From positions 1,736,001 through 1,800,000 of the forward strand of contig NZ_CP039396.1 in assembly GCF_004803915.1 (NCBI RefSeq): a stretch of 64,000 nt of DNA, read 5' to 3'. Shown piece after piece: positions 26,932 through 35,795 of the stretch. The notes below the pieces were generated by a model, which was not told the DNA's origin, searched no databases, and saw nothing but the letters and a program-made list of their open reading frames with translations. The position numbers and the translations under genes are program-made. The first letter of the stretch is position 1. Each line of letters begins with the position of its first letter. Source of the stretch: Duncaniella dubosii. GTDB lineage: Bacteria > Bacteroidota > Bacteroidia > Bacteroidales > Muribaculaceae.

Positions 26932-26937
26932 AAATCA

Positions 26938-27468
26938 CTATGTGTAGCCTTTGCGACGGTAGTAGGCTGTGTCGGCACGGAATTTGTCAGAGTCAAGGGA
27001 GGAACAGAACATGCCTTTGAATTCATCGGCAAGGGATTCGGCCATGAAGTCGCGGAGGTTAAGGACGGATGAGTAGTATTTTGTGCTGAACCACCGCCGG
27101 GGCTCGCGTGGATGGCCACTCGTCTCGCCTCCACCCCATTTCGGGCCTCGTTTTCTCGGTTCGTCAAGCTTGTGTTCCCTGCGGTAGTCAGCATCAAGGC
27201 ACTTCACGTCACCGGTATTCCCATGAGGGATTTCGCGTCCTGTGCCGAGATCCTGCCAAAGTCCGTATTCAAGGAAGGTTTGCGACAGTGTGATGTCATA
27301 GAACCGGCCGTCAGCCCTGACTTTGAGTGCGAGGGGGGAGCGCCACAGTGAGCCGGTATGATATACGCCCAGCTGTCTTATGCGCTCCTGCCAGATGTCG
27401 ATCATGGTGCTGTTCCAGCCATTGACGAATTTACGCCTTTCTTCTTCGGCTGTCATTCGGATTCCCAT
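26938..27468 (-). CDS. HK97-gp10-like head-tail or tail completion protein
   Basis: 176 aa. The segment NGWNSTMIDIWQERIRQLGVYHTGSLWRSP followed by FYDITLSQTFLEYGLWQDLGTGREI has the pattern of gp10-like tail completion proteins (N-terminal helix, then GxLxxS and a YG-x-W-x-D-x-G motif). It overlaps the previous gene by 16 nt and ends just before a late promoter. Role inferred from that resemblance and from its place between connectors and tail genes. Confidence 0.5.
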   Translation of the reverse strand: MGIRMTAEEERRKFVNGWNSTMIDIWQERIRQLGVYHTGSLWRSPLALKVRADGRFYDITLSQTFLEYGLWQDLGTGREIPHGNTGDVKCLDADYRREHKLDEPRKRGPKWGGGETSGHPREPRRWFSTKYYSSVLNLRDFMAESLADEFKGMFCSSLDSDKFRADTAYYRRKGYT

Positions 27469-27953
27469 TCGTCAGGATTGTATGTGAGGTCAGTGTATGT
27501 GTCGACTGCGATCTGGAAGAAGGCGCAGGCGCAGCCGGTGAAGAAGTAGCGGTCAATCTCGGTGAAGGAGATGCGGGGGTCAATGAATATGCTGTTTTCC
27601 TCAAGGCGGATCTTTTCAAGGCATAGGACTGTCATGAACTGCCGGAAGAGCTCGCGCATGCCCTCAAGCATCCGCTCGCGGGCTTTTACGTCGGCGACGG
27701 GATGGCGGCGGGCGAGAAAGATGGTTTTGACCCGGCGGGTGTGCGGGGTGTTCTCGATGTCGAGACCTCCCTGAGATTCGTCGCTGACGGCGACGAATGC
27801 CTTTGAAGAGTGCATTGTCCCGAGGGCTTCATGGAAGCCTTCGAGGGAGGATACGCGCGCGAAACGGTATTCATGGGCTTTCGCAAGACGGTTTCGGGCG
27901 GTGAGACGCTCAAAGAAGGCTGCTGCGTCCCAGTGGAAATTCGAGTCGTTCAT
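27453..27953 (-). CDS. Head-tail connector-type phage protein
   Basis: 166 aa from the ATG at 27953 (MNDSNFHWDAAAFFERLTARNRLAKAHEYRFARVS). A longer frame starting at 28022 overlaps the upstream gene more and was not chosen. Soluble alpha/beta protein with no named family recognised. Placement after the portal and two unknown genes suggests a tail terminator or connector. Confidence 0.5.
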   Translation of the reverse strand: MNDSNFHWDAAAFFERLTARNRLAKAHEYRFARVSSLEGFHEALGTMHSSKAFVAVSDESQGGLDIENTPHTRRVKTIFLARRHPVADVKARERMLEGMRELFRQFMTVLCLEKIRLEENSIFIDPRISFTEIDRYFFTGCACAFFQIAVDTYTDLTYNPDEWESE

Positions 27954-27966
27954 TTCTGTACTGGTG

Positions 27967-28749
27967 TTATTTTTTGTTGTATCTGCGGCGGAGTTCTTCA
28001 TATTCGCGGGCCTGTGCATCAAGCTCCGTGAGCGCCCTCATTGCGTCAAGGGCGAGGATTTCGCGCTCCTTGGTGATGTCACCCTTGGTGAGTGCCCTGA
28101 TCTGTGCGTCAATGCCTCGGCGGATTTCGTCATAGGTGGGTGGGAGTGGTTCTTCGTCATTCCCGACTGTCTTAAAGAAGTCCGGGAACTGGACCGATAC
28201 GAGGTTCTTGACCCCTGCCCACCAGAAAAATATCCCGAGGGTGGCGGCGTCATCCGGGCGGATGTCTTCCTTGCGGTAGAGGATCGCCGCCATCTGTCTC
28301 AGCAATGTGTCATCTGGATCGAGCTGGTAGCGCTGCCAGAGTGTTTCGCATGCAAGCCATGAGTCAAATGACAGTCCGGTGGAGAGGTCCGCGGGTATGG
28401 CTTCCGCTCCGTCAACGCTGTCGAGCCGGACGGGTTCGAGGGGCGGCAGTCTTATCCAGTCCAAATGCGAGATGGCCGATGCCAGTACGGCTGCAGTGAG
28501 TGTGAATTCACGGCCGGCGTGCCGGAAGATGTCGCCGGAGGTGCAGGGGCATACGAGGGTGATGCCTGTCCAGCGGAGGAAACAGAGTGTCTGTACACGC
28601 GCTACGGTATTGGCGACGTAGGCTTCACGGGAGGGGAATGCGGTATGGAGGCTGGCGCGGTTGACGGACACCATTGCCGACAGCAGGAAACGGAGCTGTT
28701 CCTGTGTCAGCTCAGTCCATGAGCGCGGAACTGTAACGTCGATTGTCAT
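27967..28749 (-). CDS. Hypothetical phage protein, 260 aa
   Basis: Starts MTIDVTVPRSWTELTQEQLRFLLSAMVSVNRAS and ends in a charged helical tail (AREYEELRRRYNKK). It resembles tail-assembly chaperone-like or connector proteins only by position. It abuts the upstream gene (1-nt overlap at 28749), so it is co-translated with it. No function assigned. Confidence 0.5.
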   Translation of the reverse strand: MTIDVTVPRSWTELTQEQLRFLLSAMVSVNRASLHTAFPSREAYVANTVARVQTLCFLRWTGITLVCPCTSGDIFRHAGREFTLTAAVLASAISHLDWIRLPPLEPVRLDSVDGAEAIPADLSTGLSFDSWLACETLWQRYQLDPDDTLLRQMAAILYRKEDIRPDDAATLGIFFWWAGVKNLVSVQFPDFFKTVGNDEEPLPPTYDEIRRGIDAQIRALTKGDITKEREILALDAMRALTELDAQAREYEELRRRYNKK

Positions 28750-29588
28750 CAGAAGAAGAATCCGCCCTTTACGGTGTTTTTGAATGGTTCGACCCTGAGT
28801 TTATCGCCCATTTCAGATTCCCAGATTTCACGGATTTCAGAAGAATATCCGATTTCCCGGATCACGGGTTCGACAAGATGCCATATTTCATGGGGGTCAG
28901 GGCAGCGGGTTTTCTGGTCGCGCGAATGGCAGGCAATATACCGCAGCTCGGCACGACGGATCATCTGCCATAGATTCTTTTCGTCAACAGATGCTTCCGG
29001 ATTATAAATGGCGCCACGAAGCTTAAGCATGAGCTTCCTGCCGAGATATTCATGTTCAAGCTCTGTCTGAAACCTGAGTGCGATGTCACGCATGGCCCGA
29101 TAGGCGGAGAGCAGGTCCGTATCCCTCTTACAGCTCTGTGCGTCATCGAGCCCGAACAGGAATGTTGCGAGCCAGTAATCCCCCATGGCGGTGTCGCGCC
29201 ATCCGGGGGTATCGAGAAGCATCATGATCAGGGTCTGGAGGTTTGCGTCAACGGAGGACTTCAGGGAGGCGACGAGGCGTTCGACGCGCTCCTTTGAGGC
29301 CGGGGCACGGCCGTCAGTACTTATGACGGCGAAACCTGCGGGGCTGAGTGTGATGTCCAGCGATGGCACCGCCTCGGCGAAGGCTTTGCATACGATTATC
29401 TTCTTGGCGAAAATTCCGACCGAAGGGGAAGGTTCATAGCCTTCGCCTATAAAATTGCCGGTGAGCCAAGCTGCGGCGGATTCGAGCCACGGCCTCAGTT
29501 TGTCAATGAGCAGATCCTCTCCTTCAACTTCGTGTATGACATTCGGTATCAGGGAGCGTAGCTCGGCATTAGTCATTGTCTGTATCAT
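28749..29588 (-). CDS. Hypothetical phage structural-region protein (DUF6712-like)
   Basis: 279 aa from the ATG at 29588 (MIQTMTNAELRSLIPNVIHEVEGEDLLIDKLRPWLESAAAWL). It is helical, soluble and ends FKNTVKGGFFF. The pattern is reminiscent of DUF6712-type proteins found next to portals in Bacteroidales phages. That match is from memory and not tested. Overlaps the portal gene by 20 nt. Confidence 0.5.
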   Translation of the reverse strand: MIQTMTNAELRSLIPNVIHEVEGEDLLIDKLRPWLESAAAWLTGNFIGEGYEPSPSVGIFAKKIIVCKAFAEAVPSLDITLSPAGFAVISTDGRAPASKERVERLVASLKSSVDANLQTLIMMLLDTPGWRDTAMGDYWLATFLFGLDDAQSCKRDTDLLSAYRAMRDIALRFQTELEHEYLGRKLMLKLRGAIYNPEASVDEKNLWQMIRRAELRYIACHSRDQKTRCPDPHEIWHLVEPVIREIGYSSEIREIWESEMGDKLRVEPFKNTVKGGFFF

Positions 29589-30969
29589 TGTTTTCAGATT
29601 TTGCGGATACTTCTTTTGCGTCGGAGTGTTCGTCAAGAGTGGTCAGCTGCATGAAGGGGCAGTCAACATGCACTCCTTTCCACTTGTTGAAGCGTATTAT
29701 TATTTCATGTACGAGGAAGAGAATGTCATGATAGGGCTTCTGGAGGGCCTGTGCGATGGTGTAGAGTTCACGTTTGTCCGATCCGGAGTTGTTTGTCTGG
29801 GCTTTCCCGGGCACTGAGCCGACGAGGTTCGAGTGGACGCGCATGGTGAAACAGACCATGTTGACGGCTTCGGCGATGTCGCTTTCCCAGTCGCCCCCTT
29901 CCTTTGTCCTGCTGTCGATGGAGGTGACGGTTATGTCGGGCGATTCTCCCTTGCCGTCAAGGGAGATGCTTTTCGGTGTGAACAGCACTGCTCCGGTGTT
30001 CTCCACGTTGGTGAGGAATTCGAGCATTTCCTGTTTTTTCTCGTTCATCAGTTCTTCCCGCTTCTTGTGGTCGACGATGTGCCGGCTTGTGAAAAGGTTG
30101 TCCCAGTAGCGGGGGAGACCTCGATGACGTATTTTATTGGGCGCGGCGTTTTTTAATTTGGATGTCTTGGCTTCTCCGATCAGCCGCTTTATGTTGTACC
30201 AGCTTCCTTTGAAAAGGGCTGCGTAGTGGGGGATGGGATAATACATGGAGTCCACGCCCGGAAATTTGGTGAGGATGGCGAATTTACGGACGGAGGTGAC
30301 TTTATCACCGGCGCTGTTTCCGCGTGTTGCCCGGAGGCCCATGCGCTGCTGGAGATCCTTCCACGGGGAGCGCGGGTCAAGAAGGTCGATTACCTCGACC
30401 GTGTCAGATTGCGAGAGATTGCGGAACGGGGCGAACAGTATCTTGGTTATCCGGCCTGTCTTCGGGTCAGCGGGACAGAAGCGGCAGTAACAGGCGGGCT
30501 TGCGGTGAAGCTCGACAATCCTGTCGCCGGCATCATTCAGGATTATGACGGTGACGGCGAAGTTGAAGTGTTTGAGGTCCTGACATACGCCGAGGAAGTA
30601 GTCAGGCATGGGATTGTCAAGGAGGAAGTCCTCGACTTCCGCCCTGACTGCTTCGGTGGCAGCCCCGGTACAGTATTTAAGGCCGCTGCCATAGCAGACT
30701 TCGGCATTGAAGATCTGGCATGTGGAGAGGGTCTCGTCCTTTTCGATAAGGTCAATGAGGTTATAGGGCAGCATGTCATCTGCTCCCCATGTGACGTATT
30801 CGATGCCGTCAGGGGTACGGGTGATGTTGCAGTTGTCGGCGTCGCGGAAAACGGCGGCGGTGGAGGTGACGATTGCTGCCCTGACGTTGGTACGGGGGAC
30901 ATGATGGACTGAGAGGGTGTCGAAGCTGTAAGGCTGTGGCCTGTCGGCCGTGTGACTTGTCTTTTTCAT
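29569..30969 (-). CDS. Phage portal-type protein
   Basis: 466 aa, no membrane segments. The central and C-terminal parts (FKGSWYNIKRLIGEAKTSKLKN; VNMVCFTMRVHSNLVGSVPGKAQTNNSGSDKRELYTIAQ; KPYHDILFLVHEIIIRFN) resemble portal vertex proteins, which form the dodecameric DNA entry ring of the capsid. Length fits the 400-500 residue norm. The assignment rests on general resemblance and on the following connector-like genes. The gene is far from the terminase (35796-37438), which is unusual. Confidence 0.55.
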   Translation of the reverse strand: MKKTSHTADRPQPYSFDTLSVHHVPRTNVRAAIVTSTAAVFRDADNCNITRTPDGIEYVTWGADDMLPYNLIDLIEKDETLSTCQIFNAEVCYGSGLKYCTGAATEAVRAEVEDFLLDNPMPDYFLGVCQDLKHFNFAVTVIILNDAGDRIVELHRKPACYCRFCPADPKTGRITKILFAPFRNLSQSDTVEVIDLLDPRSPWKDLQQRMGLRATRGNSAGDKVTSVRKFAILTKFPGVDSMYYPIPHYAALFKGSWYNIKRLIGEAKTSKLKNAAPNKIRHRGLPRYWDNLFTSRHIVDHKKREELMNEKKQEMLEFLTNVENTGAVLFTPKSISLDGKGESPDITVTSIDSRTKEGGDWESDIAEAVNMVCFTMRVHSNLVGSVPGKAQTNNSGSDKRELYTIAQALQKPYHDILFLVHEIIIRFNKWKGVHVDCPFMQLTTLDEHSDAKEVSAKSENNDTDND

Positions 30970-30992
30970 TACTGGAGAGAGTGGACTGGGTT

Positions 30993-31226
30993 TTACAGGT
31001 AGACATCGAAGTCATCAATGCCTATGATGCAGACGTCATGGATGGTGCGGATTTCGCCGGACCGTACGGATTTGACTGACCTTGTGCCCTTGTAGCGGTC
31101 AAAGCTGAGCGATATGATGTCGCTGAATTCGATAAGGCGGCCTTTAACGGTGACGACCCGGAGCGAGACGCGCTCGCCACGGTCAAGCATGGCGCGTGCC
31201 TGTGATATGTGGATGGCTTTTTTCAT
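30993..31226 (-). CDS. Hypothetical small phage protein, 77 aa
   Basis: Starts at the ATG at 31226 (MKKAIHISQARAMLDRGERVSLRVVTVKGRLIEFSD). As written, the frame is fused to the upstream gene, because that gene has lost a base and reads through its true stop at 31261. Restoring the base separates them by 34 nt. No family recognised. The fold looks like a small beta barrel. Confidence 0.6.
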   Translation of the reverse strand: MKKAIHISQARAMLDRGERVSLRVVTVKGRLIEFSDIISLSFDRYKGTRSVKSVRSGEIRTIHDVCIIGIDDFDVYL

Positions 31227-31260
31227 TGCTGTGGACGGTGGTTTTCTGACTGTGCCGGTG

Positions 31261-32330
31261 TCAGGTGAATTCGGCTGTAAATTCCTGTGTGAATATGTGT
31301 GTGCGACCGGGCATGAGTCCTCCCATTTCATCCAAGGAGAGACGTGGACGCTTCCCGGGAAGCGGAATGTGAATTTGAGGGATGTTAGCGTGTCATCGCT
31401 GTTGTCGGCCTCGAGTGTATGGTCAGTTATTATGACGGGACATTCCTCAATGGATGTGCAGAGGCTTATGTCACGCGAGCCGATGAGCTGTTCGATTTCA
31501 CCGGCCTGTGCGACGGTGAGTGGTGCTGTCTGCACTTCATAGGTGCGCTCGGAGGTGCGGTTATACTGGGTGAACCTGTCGGAACATACGGCTGTCTCCC
31601 GGTCAAATATGGTTTTACGGCTGACTGTGCCGACTATATCGAGGTATTCGACGGCGTTGAATATGTTGCGGAAACGGAAGGTGAGATAAAAGGGGTGGTC
31701 AACGATGTAGAAGAGTTTCTGCCGGCGGCCATGGCTGACGGTGAAGTAGGCGGCTTTCTCGACGGGGGCGTTGTCACCGGCCGGGGTGGCCGCGGCGAAT
31801 CCGATGATGTCACTGACGGCGAATGAGAGGTGGTCAGCGCCGGGGGTGCGGGTGAATGTGCGTTCGGCCGAGGTCAGCGATCCCGCTGCGTCAAACCCTA
31901 CGAGGCGGACACGGTAGGTGGCCGGCCCGTCCGGGAGGTGGGCGAGGGAGACGGCTGATCCGGTATGCACGATGGTGTGCCCTGAGGCGCACAGGAATGA
32001 CAGCGCGGGGTCAAAGTCAGCGGGAAGTTCGTATTCGCAATGCAGGGCGGTGAAGGTGGCGGCCACGTCATCAAAGCGTATCTCTATGTCATCGGACATG
32101 AGGCCGAGGGCGCGGAAGCGCTCCTCGATGAGCGTGCCGATGTCGGTGAATTCGACAATGCCGTCAAAGGGATAGAGCGTGGTGGAGAATATGATGTCAT
32201 GCGCGGCGGCAGGACTGCGCACAATCTCGACCGTCAGTTTCGGCCTGTCGGTACTGACGCGTAAGGAGTACAAGGCCGATGTAAGGACGGGCAAATCCGG
32301 GGACGGGGGGTTGAGTATCACTGTTGACAT
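31261..32330 (-). pseudogene. Phage structural/tail protein, one-base frameshift near the 3' end
   Basis: Opens at 32330 (MSTVILNPPSPDLPVLTSALYSLRVSTDRPKLTVE). The proper frame is lost near 31360 in a GGG run (minus strand). With one extra G it ends LDEMGGLMPGRTHIFTQEFTAEFT at 31261, giving 356 aa. As written it instead reads through into the 77-aa gene, producing a false 445-aa fusion. Beta-rich and soluble with no named family. Driven by the late promoter at 32335-32369. Confidence 0.6.
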
Positions 32331-32334
32331 GATG

Positions 32335-32369
32335 CAAATTTATTCTGCGTGGGAGCGGGGATAAAAGAC
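32335..32369 (-). promoter_or_regulatory. Phage late-type promoter, copy 2 (before gene 31261-32330)
   Basis: Minus strand: GTCTTTTA (32362-32369), 19 nt, TAAATTTG (32335-32342), only 5 nt before the start codon at 32330, so the mRNA would be nearly leaderless. Confidence 0.7.
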
Positions 32370-32375
32370 AAACAA

Positions 32376-32414
32376 GGCGAGTGGCACTACCACATATCAG
32401 GAGTGCCACTCGCC
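32376..32414 (-). terminator. Terminator after the ArdC gene
   Basis: GGCGAGTGGCACT (32376-32388) and AGTGCCACTCGCC (32402-32414) form a perfect 13-bp stem. On the minus strand it is followed by TTGTTTGTCTTTT, which also contains the -33 element of the next late promoter. Terminator and promoter abut, as at 17007-17004. Confidence 0.65.
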
Positions 32415-32481
32415 GGCGCGGGTTTCCCCCTGCGAGGACGTGGTAAATGCGGGAGGGAGATTTATTCCCTCCCGCGTGGAA

Positions 32482-33363
32482 TCATTCAGGCTGTTCGTCA
32501 TTCAATATGTATCGTGCAGCTTTTTCAGCTCTTGATGCAGCCCATACAATGGCCACAGGGTCATTTTTAAGAGCACGACGCCAGCCTTGTATATATGCCA
32601 CGGAATTTCTGAAGGCTTTTTCCGTGTCAACGCCTGTGCGGTGGCACAGCATGGCAGCGGAAATCTCGGCTACAAGTTCTTCACGCGAATAATCTTCAGA
32701 ACCGAAAAACGTTATACCCTGCGACGCTTTCCGATTGCAGCGTGATTCGGTTAGTGTGGAATGGCTTAATTCGTGGAACGTGGTTGAGTAGTATTCGGCG
32801 ATGTCTGCAAACTGAGACGGATTCGGGACTTTTACGCTATCGTCAAATGGTCTGTAAAACGCTCTGTCAGATGCAGAGTTATCAAAATTTATATTTTCCC
32901 GGCTGATATAGGCTGAAATTACGGCTTCCGCTGTATTATCAAGTGTATGCGTGTAACCTGATGTGTCGATTTGCGGGCAATCTATGCCGTTAATATCGCT
33001 CTGATGAAATACGCGGTACATTTTCAGCATTGGTATATTTTTTTTCATCGGAGATTCTGCTTCGTTCTCATCTTTCGAACCTATCACTATATTTGAGTCA
33101 ACAGTGAGTGTCTTATAGAAAAAAATAGCTTCTGATTTTGCGCCCTTACGGATGTGACCGCCTCGCTCTTTCACTTGTTTAAATGTGAAATAGAAACCCG
33201 GACGTTGACCGAGAAGAAGCTGATTTAAGAGGGAATAAGGCTTGTTAGTGGCACCGCTACGGCAGGAGAAAGAAGCCGCCCAAGGCTTTTGCCATGAAAT
33301 TTCGCCCTTATCGAGCATTTCTATGATTTTGGCGGTGACTTGTTCGTATATTTCAGATTTCAT
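32482..33363 (-). CDS. ArdC-family anti-restriction protein (ssDNA-binding plus zincin metallopeptidase)
   Basis: 293 aa. The N-terminal region (EQVTAKIIEMLDKGEISWQKPW ... GQRPGFYFTFKQVKERGGHIRKGAKSEAI) is the ArdC ssDNA-binding domain. The C-terminal half has the zincin helix TTFHELSHST with HExxH-like HELSH and a downstream glutamate-rich EELVAEISAAM. ArdC proteins protect incoming DNA from type I restriction and are common on conjugative elements and some phages. Here it lies between the lysis and portal genes, not in an early region. Its own terminator follows. Confidence 0.82.
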   Translation of the reverse strand: MKSEIYEQVTAKIIEMLDKGEISWQKPWAASFSCRSGATNKPYSLLNQLLLGQRPGFYFTFKQVKERGGHIRKGAKSEAIFFYKTLTVDSNIVIGSKDENEAESPMKKNIPMLKMYRVFHQSDINGIDCPQIDTSGYTHTLDNTAEAVISAYISRENINFDNSASDRAFYRPFDDSVKVPNPSQFADIAEYYSTTFHELSHSTLTESRCNRKASQGITFFGSEDYSREELVAEISAAMLCHRTGVDTEKAFRNSVAYIQGWRRALKNDPVAIVWAASRAEKAARYILNDEQPE

Positions 33364-33415
33364 TAGGAAGAAAAGTATTGAATTTATAAAAAAGAAAGGA
33401 GAATGAGTATGTAGA

Positions 33416-33724
33416 TTATTTTATGGAAACACTGGCCTGTGCCTTTGCCCGATTGCATATTGCGCCTGTGCGCTGTATTTCCCACAGAAGGAGTTCAAAG
33501 GCTCTACGCGCTATATAGAGACCATGACGCTTTTGCAAACTAAAAGCATAATCCATGGCATTTGCCGCATTTGAAAAGATTATTGACTCTGTGGTGGTAC
33601 GCTCGGCCATGTGATAAATACCTACTGACAGGCGACCTGCTACATAAGTGGCATTTATAAAAGATGGTACGATAAAGTTGTTCGGATTCTGGATGGTGTT
33701 GGCTGTCTGTTGCATGGTAATCAT
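33416..33724 (-). CDS. Hypothetical phage protein, 102 aa
   Basis: Starts MITMQQTANTIQNPNNFIVPSFINATYVAGRLSVGIYHMAERTTTESI, with an alternative start at the fourth residue. Soluble, helical in the middle. No family recognised. It is 52 nt upstream of the ArdC gene on the same strand, and the pair with gene 33753-33944 may form a small accessory operon. Confidence 0.5.
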   Translation of the reverse strand: MITMQQTANTIQNPNNFIVPSFINATYVAGRLSVGIYHMAERTTTESIIFSNAANAMDYAFSLQKRHGLYIARRAFELLLWEIQRTGAICNRAKAQASVSIK

Positions 33725-33752
33725 TATTTTTTCATGTTATTTATTTGTGATG

Positions 33753-33944
33753 TCAGCATCCGAAGAAGATGCGGAAGAATGCTTTATTGACCTCTACCTC
33801 GAAATGAGCGGAGCCGTTATTAGACGTGCGGCCATTTATCGGATTGGAGGAGAGGTGAGCAGCTTTTATAAGCTCTTGGGATTTATTGATTTCAGGCTTC
33901 TGTGAGCCAGCGGGCTGTACTTTATTCATGATTTTCTTTTCCAT
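33753..33944 (-). CDS. Hypothetical small phage protein, 63 aa
   Basis: Starts MEKKIMNKVQPAGSQKPEINKSQELIKAAHLSSNPINGR, with an alternative start at residue 6. Basic N-terminal half. No family recognised. Its spacing to the next gene (28 nt) and same orientation support it. Confidence 0.4.
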   Translation of the reverse strand: MEKKIMNKVQPAGSQKPEINKSQELIKAAHLSSNPINGRTSNNGSAHFEVEVNKAFFRIFFGC

Positions 33945-34398
33945 TTTTCGTCCTTGTTATCGAGTTTGATTTAGCTTTTACATTGCAAGGAGAGGGTGGA
34001 CGAAAGCTCCAGAGGCAAATTTTTGGAGGAAAATACTCTGCCGCAGGGAGGAAGATTTTCAACCAAAGCGAAGCCCAATTTGCATGGTGCGTGTCTGCCC
34101 TAACTTCGCGATGTAAATTGCGTCCAAATCAAACCGGATGCAAGGACTCCGGGAAAATGGATAGGAAAACAAAAAAGATGTACAGCCCGCCGGATCACAG
34201 AGGCCGGTGCATGCAGAAATCAAGAAATACCAAGAGAAATGAGTCAGGGATAGAAACCGACAGGCCGAGACTCCGGCTCGGTGCAACGCATGATAGCCCG
34301 GCCCGCAGGGAGACTCCATGAAAGAAAAAAAGGCCGTCCACCGGCGTGACCGGGAACGACCTGAGGAGAGATTTTTAAGGAGAGAGGAGAACGGTGTG
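33945..34398. other. 454-nt gene-free stretch between the accessory genes and the spanin gene
   Basis: No convincing ORF on either strand. A plus-strand frame at 33983-34321 has biased, arginine-rich composition and no start signal, and is rejected. GC-rich inverted segments are present (for example GCCGAGACTCCGGCTCGG at about 34262-34280) and A-rich purine tracts near 34320. It may hold a leader or small RNA, but no clear architecture was resolved. Confidence 0.4.
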
Positions 34399-34913
34399 TC
34401 AGGAAGGGGGTGAACGTGTCTTGCGCATGGAATAGCCCACTGGAACGGCTATGGCGATAACCAGTATGAACAGGAGATATATAAGGGGGTGTTTAAGGAT
34501 GATAGCGGAGATCCGCGCGTGTCCCGGGTGTCCTGCTGCATGGCGGATCCGCTACTGGCAGAAAGATCTATGTTATCCTGTACAGAGGCGTTGGAATGCC
34601 CGCCGGTGTCAATCGTGGCCGAATCCTTTGTTACGGCATGCCCGACGGTGATTGTCATCGGTGCGGGAGGAAGTCCGGGATGTAATGTGTCCGGGGGATA
34701 GAATACGATTTCCAGTCCGGACAGTTCCATTGCGCGGGTGGCTGCGAGCAGGGTGTGGAATCCATTATCAGCACGATAAACATGTGTGGCGTCAAGATCA
34801 ATCCGTGAGGAGTCCGCATAGTCAGTGCGGGTCTGCCTTGAGGAGTGGCAGGAGCAGAAGGAGAGGAGGAGAATGAGTATCAGGATCGGATACGGGCTGG
34901 TCAGAAGTCGCAT
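34399..34913 (-). pseudogene. Spanin-like lipoprotein, one-base frameshift
   Basis: Starts at 34913 (MRLLTSPYPILILILLLSFCSCHSSRQ), a lipoprotein signal with lipobox FCSC. Near the C-terminus the frame is lost in a CCC run (about 34513-34522). With one extra C the protein ends with a transmembrane helix (HPLIYLLFILVIAIAVPVGY) and RKTRSPPS, 171 aa. A lipoprotein anchor at one end and a membrane helix at the other is the layout of a unimolecular spanin, which fuses the inner and outer membranes in the last step of lysis. It overlaps the amidase gene by 13 nt. Confidence 0.6.
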
Positions 34914-35491
34914 AGCTTGAAGGATGGACATGCTTTGTTTGCAAATTCGTGGTGACAGTGTATGGTCGCTCCGGGATATCTCAGCTGCAGAGAGGCCACA
35001 AGATCATGCAATGATTTTTTCTGAGCCGGTGTGCGGGTGTCCTTGGGTGTCACTCCGTCAGTGGCGCACCCGCCGATGTAGCTGATTCCGATGGAGCATG
35101 CGTTCTGGCCGAGGCAGTGCGCTCCGACGACGGATTCCGGGCGGCCGGGATGGACGGTGCCGTCGCGGGAGATGACGTAGTGATAGCCAATGTCACTGAA
35201 CCCCTGCGCAAGATGCCACTGCCGGATCTGTTCTACTGTAAAGTCCTGACCTTCCGGGGTGGCGGTGCAGTGGAGGATTATTTTGGTGATGCTCCGGCGA
35301 TAAGGGGCTATTCCTAGCGCCGACCATGTCTTAGGGCCGACGATGCCGTCAGCCTCAAGCCCCTGAGAAAACTGATATGTTCTGACTGCTTCTTCGGTGA
35401 CCGGGCCGAAAATGCCGTCAGCAATGAGCGCGAGGCTCGATTGCAAGGTGCGGACATCCTGTCCGCGGCTTCCTAAGCGTAGTGTCTGCAT
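34901..35491 (-). CDS. Endolysin: N-acetylmuramoyl-L-alanine amidase with peptidoglycan-binding domain
   Basis: 196 aa. Residues 1-60 are a PG_binding_1 domain (LGSRGQDVRTLQSSLALIADGIFGPVTEEAVRTYQ ... DGIVGPKTWSALG). Residues 70-196 are an Amidase_2 domain with zinc ligands in ILHCTAT, IHCHHEF and KACPSF. It cleaves the lactyl amide between MurNAc and the stem peptide. No signal peptide, so it needs the adjacent holin. Holin, amidase and spanin-like genes are consecutive, a complete lysis cassette. Confidence 0.93.
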   Translation of the reverse strand: MQTLRLGSRGQDVRTLQSSLALIADGIFGPVTEEAVRTYQFSQGLEADGIVGPKTWSALGIAPYRRSITKIILHCTATPEGQDFTVEQIRQWHLAQGFSDIGYHYVISRDGTVHPGRPESVVGAHCLGQNACSIGISYIGGCATDGVTPKDTRTPAQKKSLHDLVASLQLRYPGATIHCHHEFANKACPSFKLCDF

Positions 35492-35515
35492 GATGGATCG
35501 GGTTTTGTACGGTGT

Positions 35516-35725
35516 TCAAACAGGGTCATTATCACAGGATTTTTTTATTTCGATATTCATAAGCGAGCCGGCTATGGCGATGATTTTGGCGAAGAGGATG
35601 AGGGTGACGTTGCTCAGCTGTCCGACGGGAGGGCTGAAGAAATCGTAGAGGATGAGCGCCACGGCCACTATGATCAGTGTGATTCCGAGAATGTGGCGGT
35701 GGGTCTGAATGGTGGACTTTTTCAT
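35516..35725 (-). CDS. Putative holin
   Basis: 69 aa from the ATG at 35725 (MKKSTIQTHRHILGITLIIVAVALILYDFF). Two transmembrane helices (LGITLIIVAVALILY and TLILFAKIIAIAGSL) with a short polar loop and a charged C-terminus (IKKSCDNDPV). Size, topology and position just before the amidase match a class II holin. First gene after a late-type promoter. Confidence 0.65.
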   Translation of the reverse strand: MKKSTIQTHRHILGITLIIVAVALILYDFFSPPVGQLSNVTLILFAKIIAIAGSLMNIEIKKSCDNDPV

Positions 35726-35752
35726 TGCGGAGAGTGATGGATGATTATGGCG

Positions 35753-35787
35753 CAAAGTTACGCCGGGATGTATTTACGGAAAAAGAC
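35753..35787 (-). promoter_or_regulatory. Phage late-type promoter, copy 5 (before lysis cassette)
   Basis: Minus strand: GTCTTTTT (35780-35787), 19 nt, TAACTTTG (35753-35760), 28 nt before the holin start. The last base of the -33 box is T instead of A. Confidence 0.65.
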
Positions 35788-35795
35788 AGTACGAG

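Noticed and set aside
30226..30912. Plus-strand 228-aa ORF
   Set aside because: Antisense shadow of the portal-type gene.
33983..34321. Plus-strand ORF of 112 aa in the gap by the spanin gene
   Set aside because: Arg/Lys-rich low-complexity composition, no upstream signal, opposite to all neighbours and no hydrophobic or family pattern. More likely non-coding.
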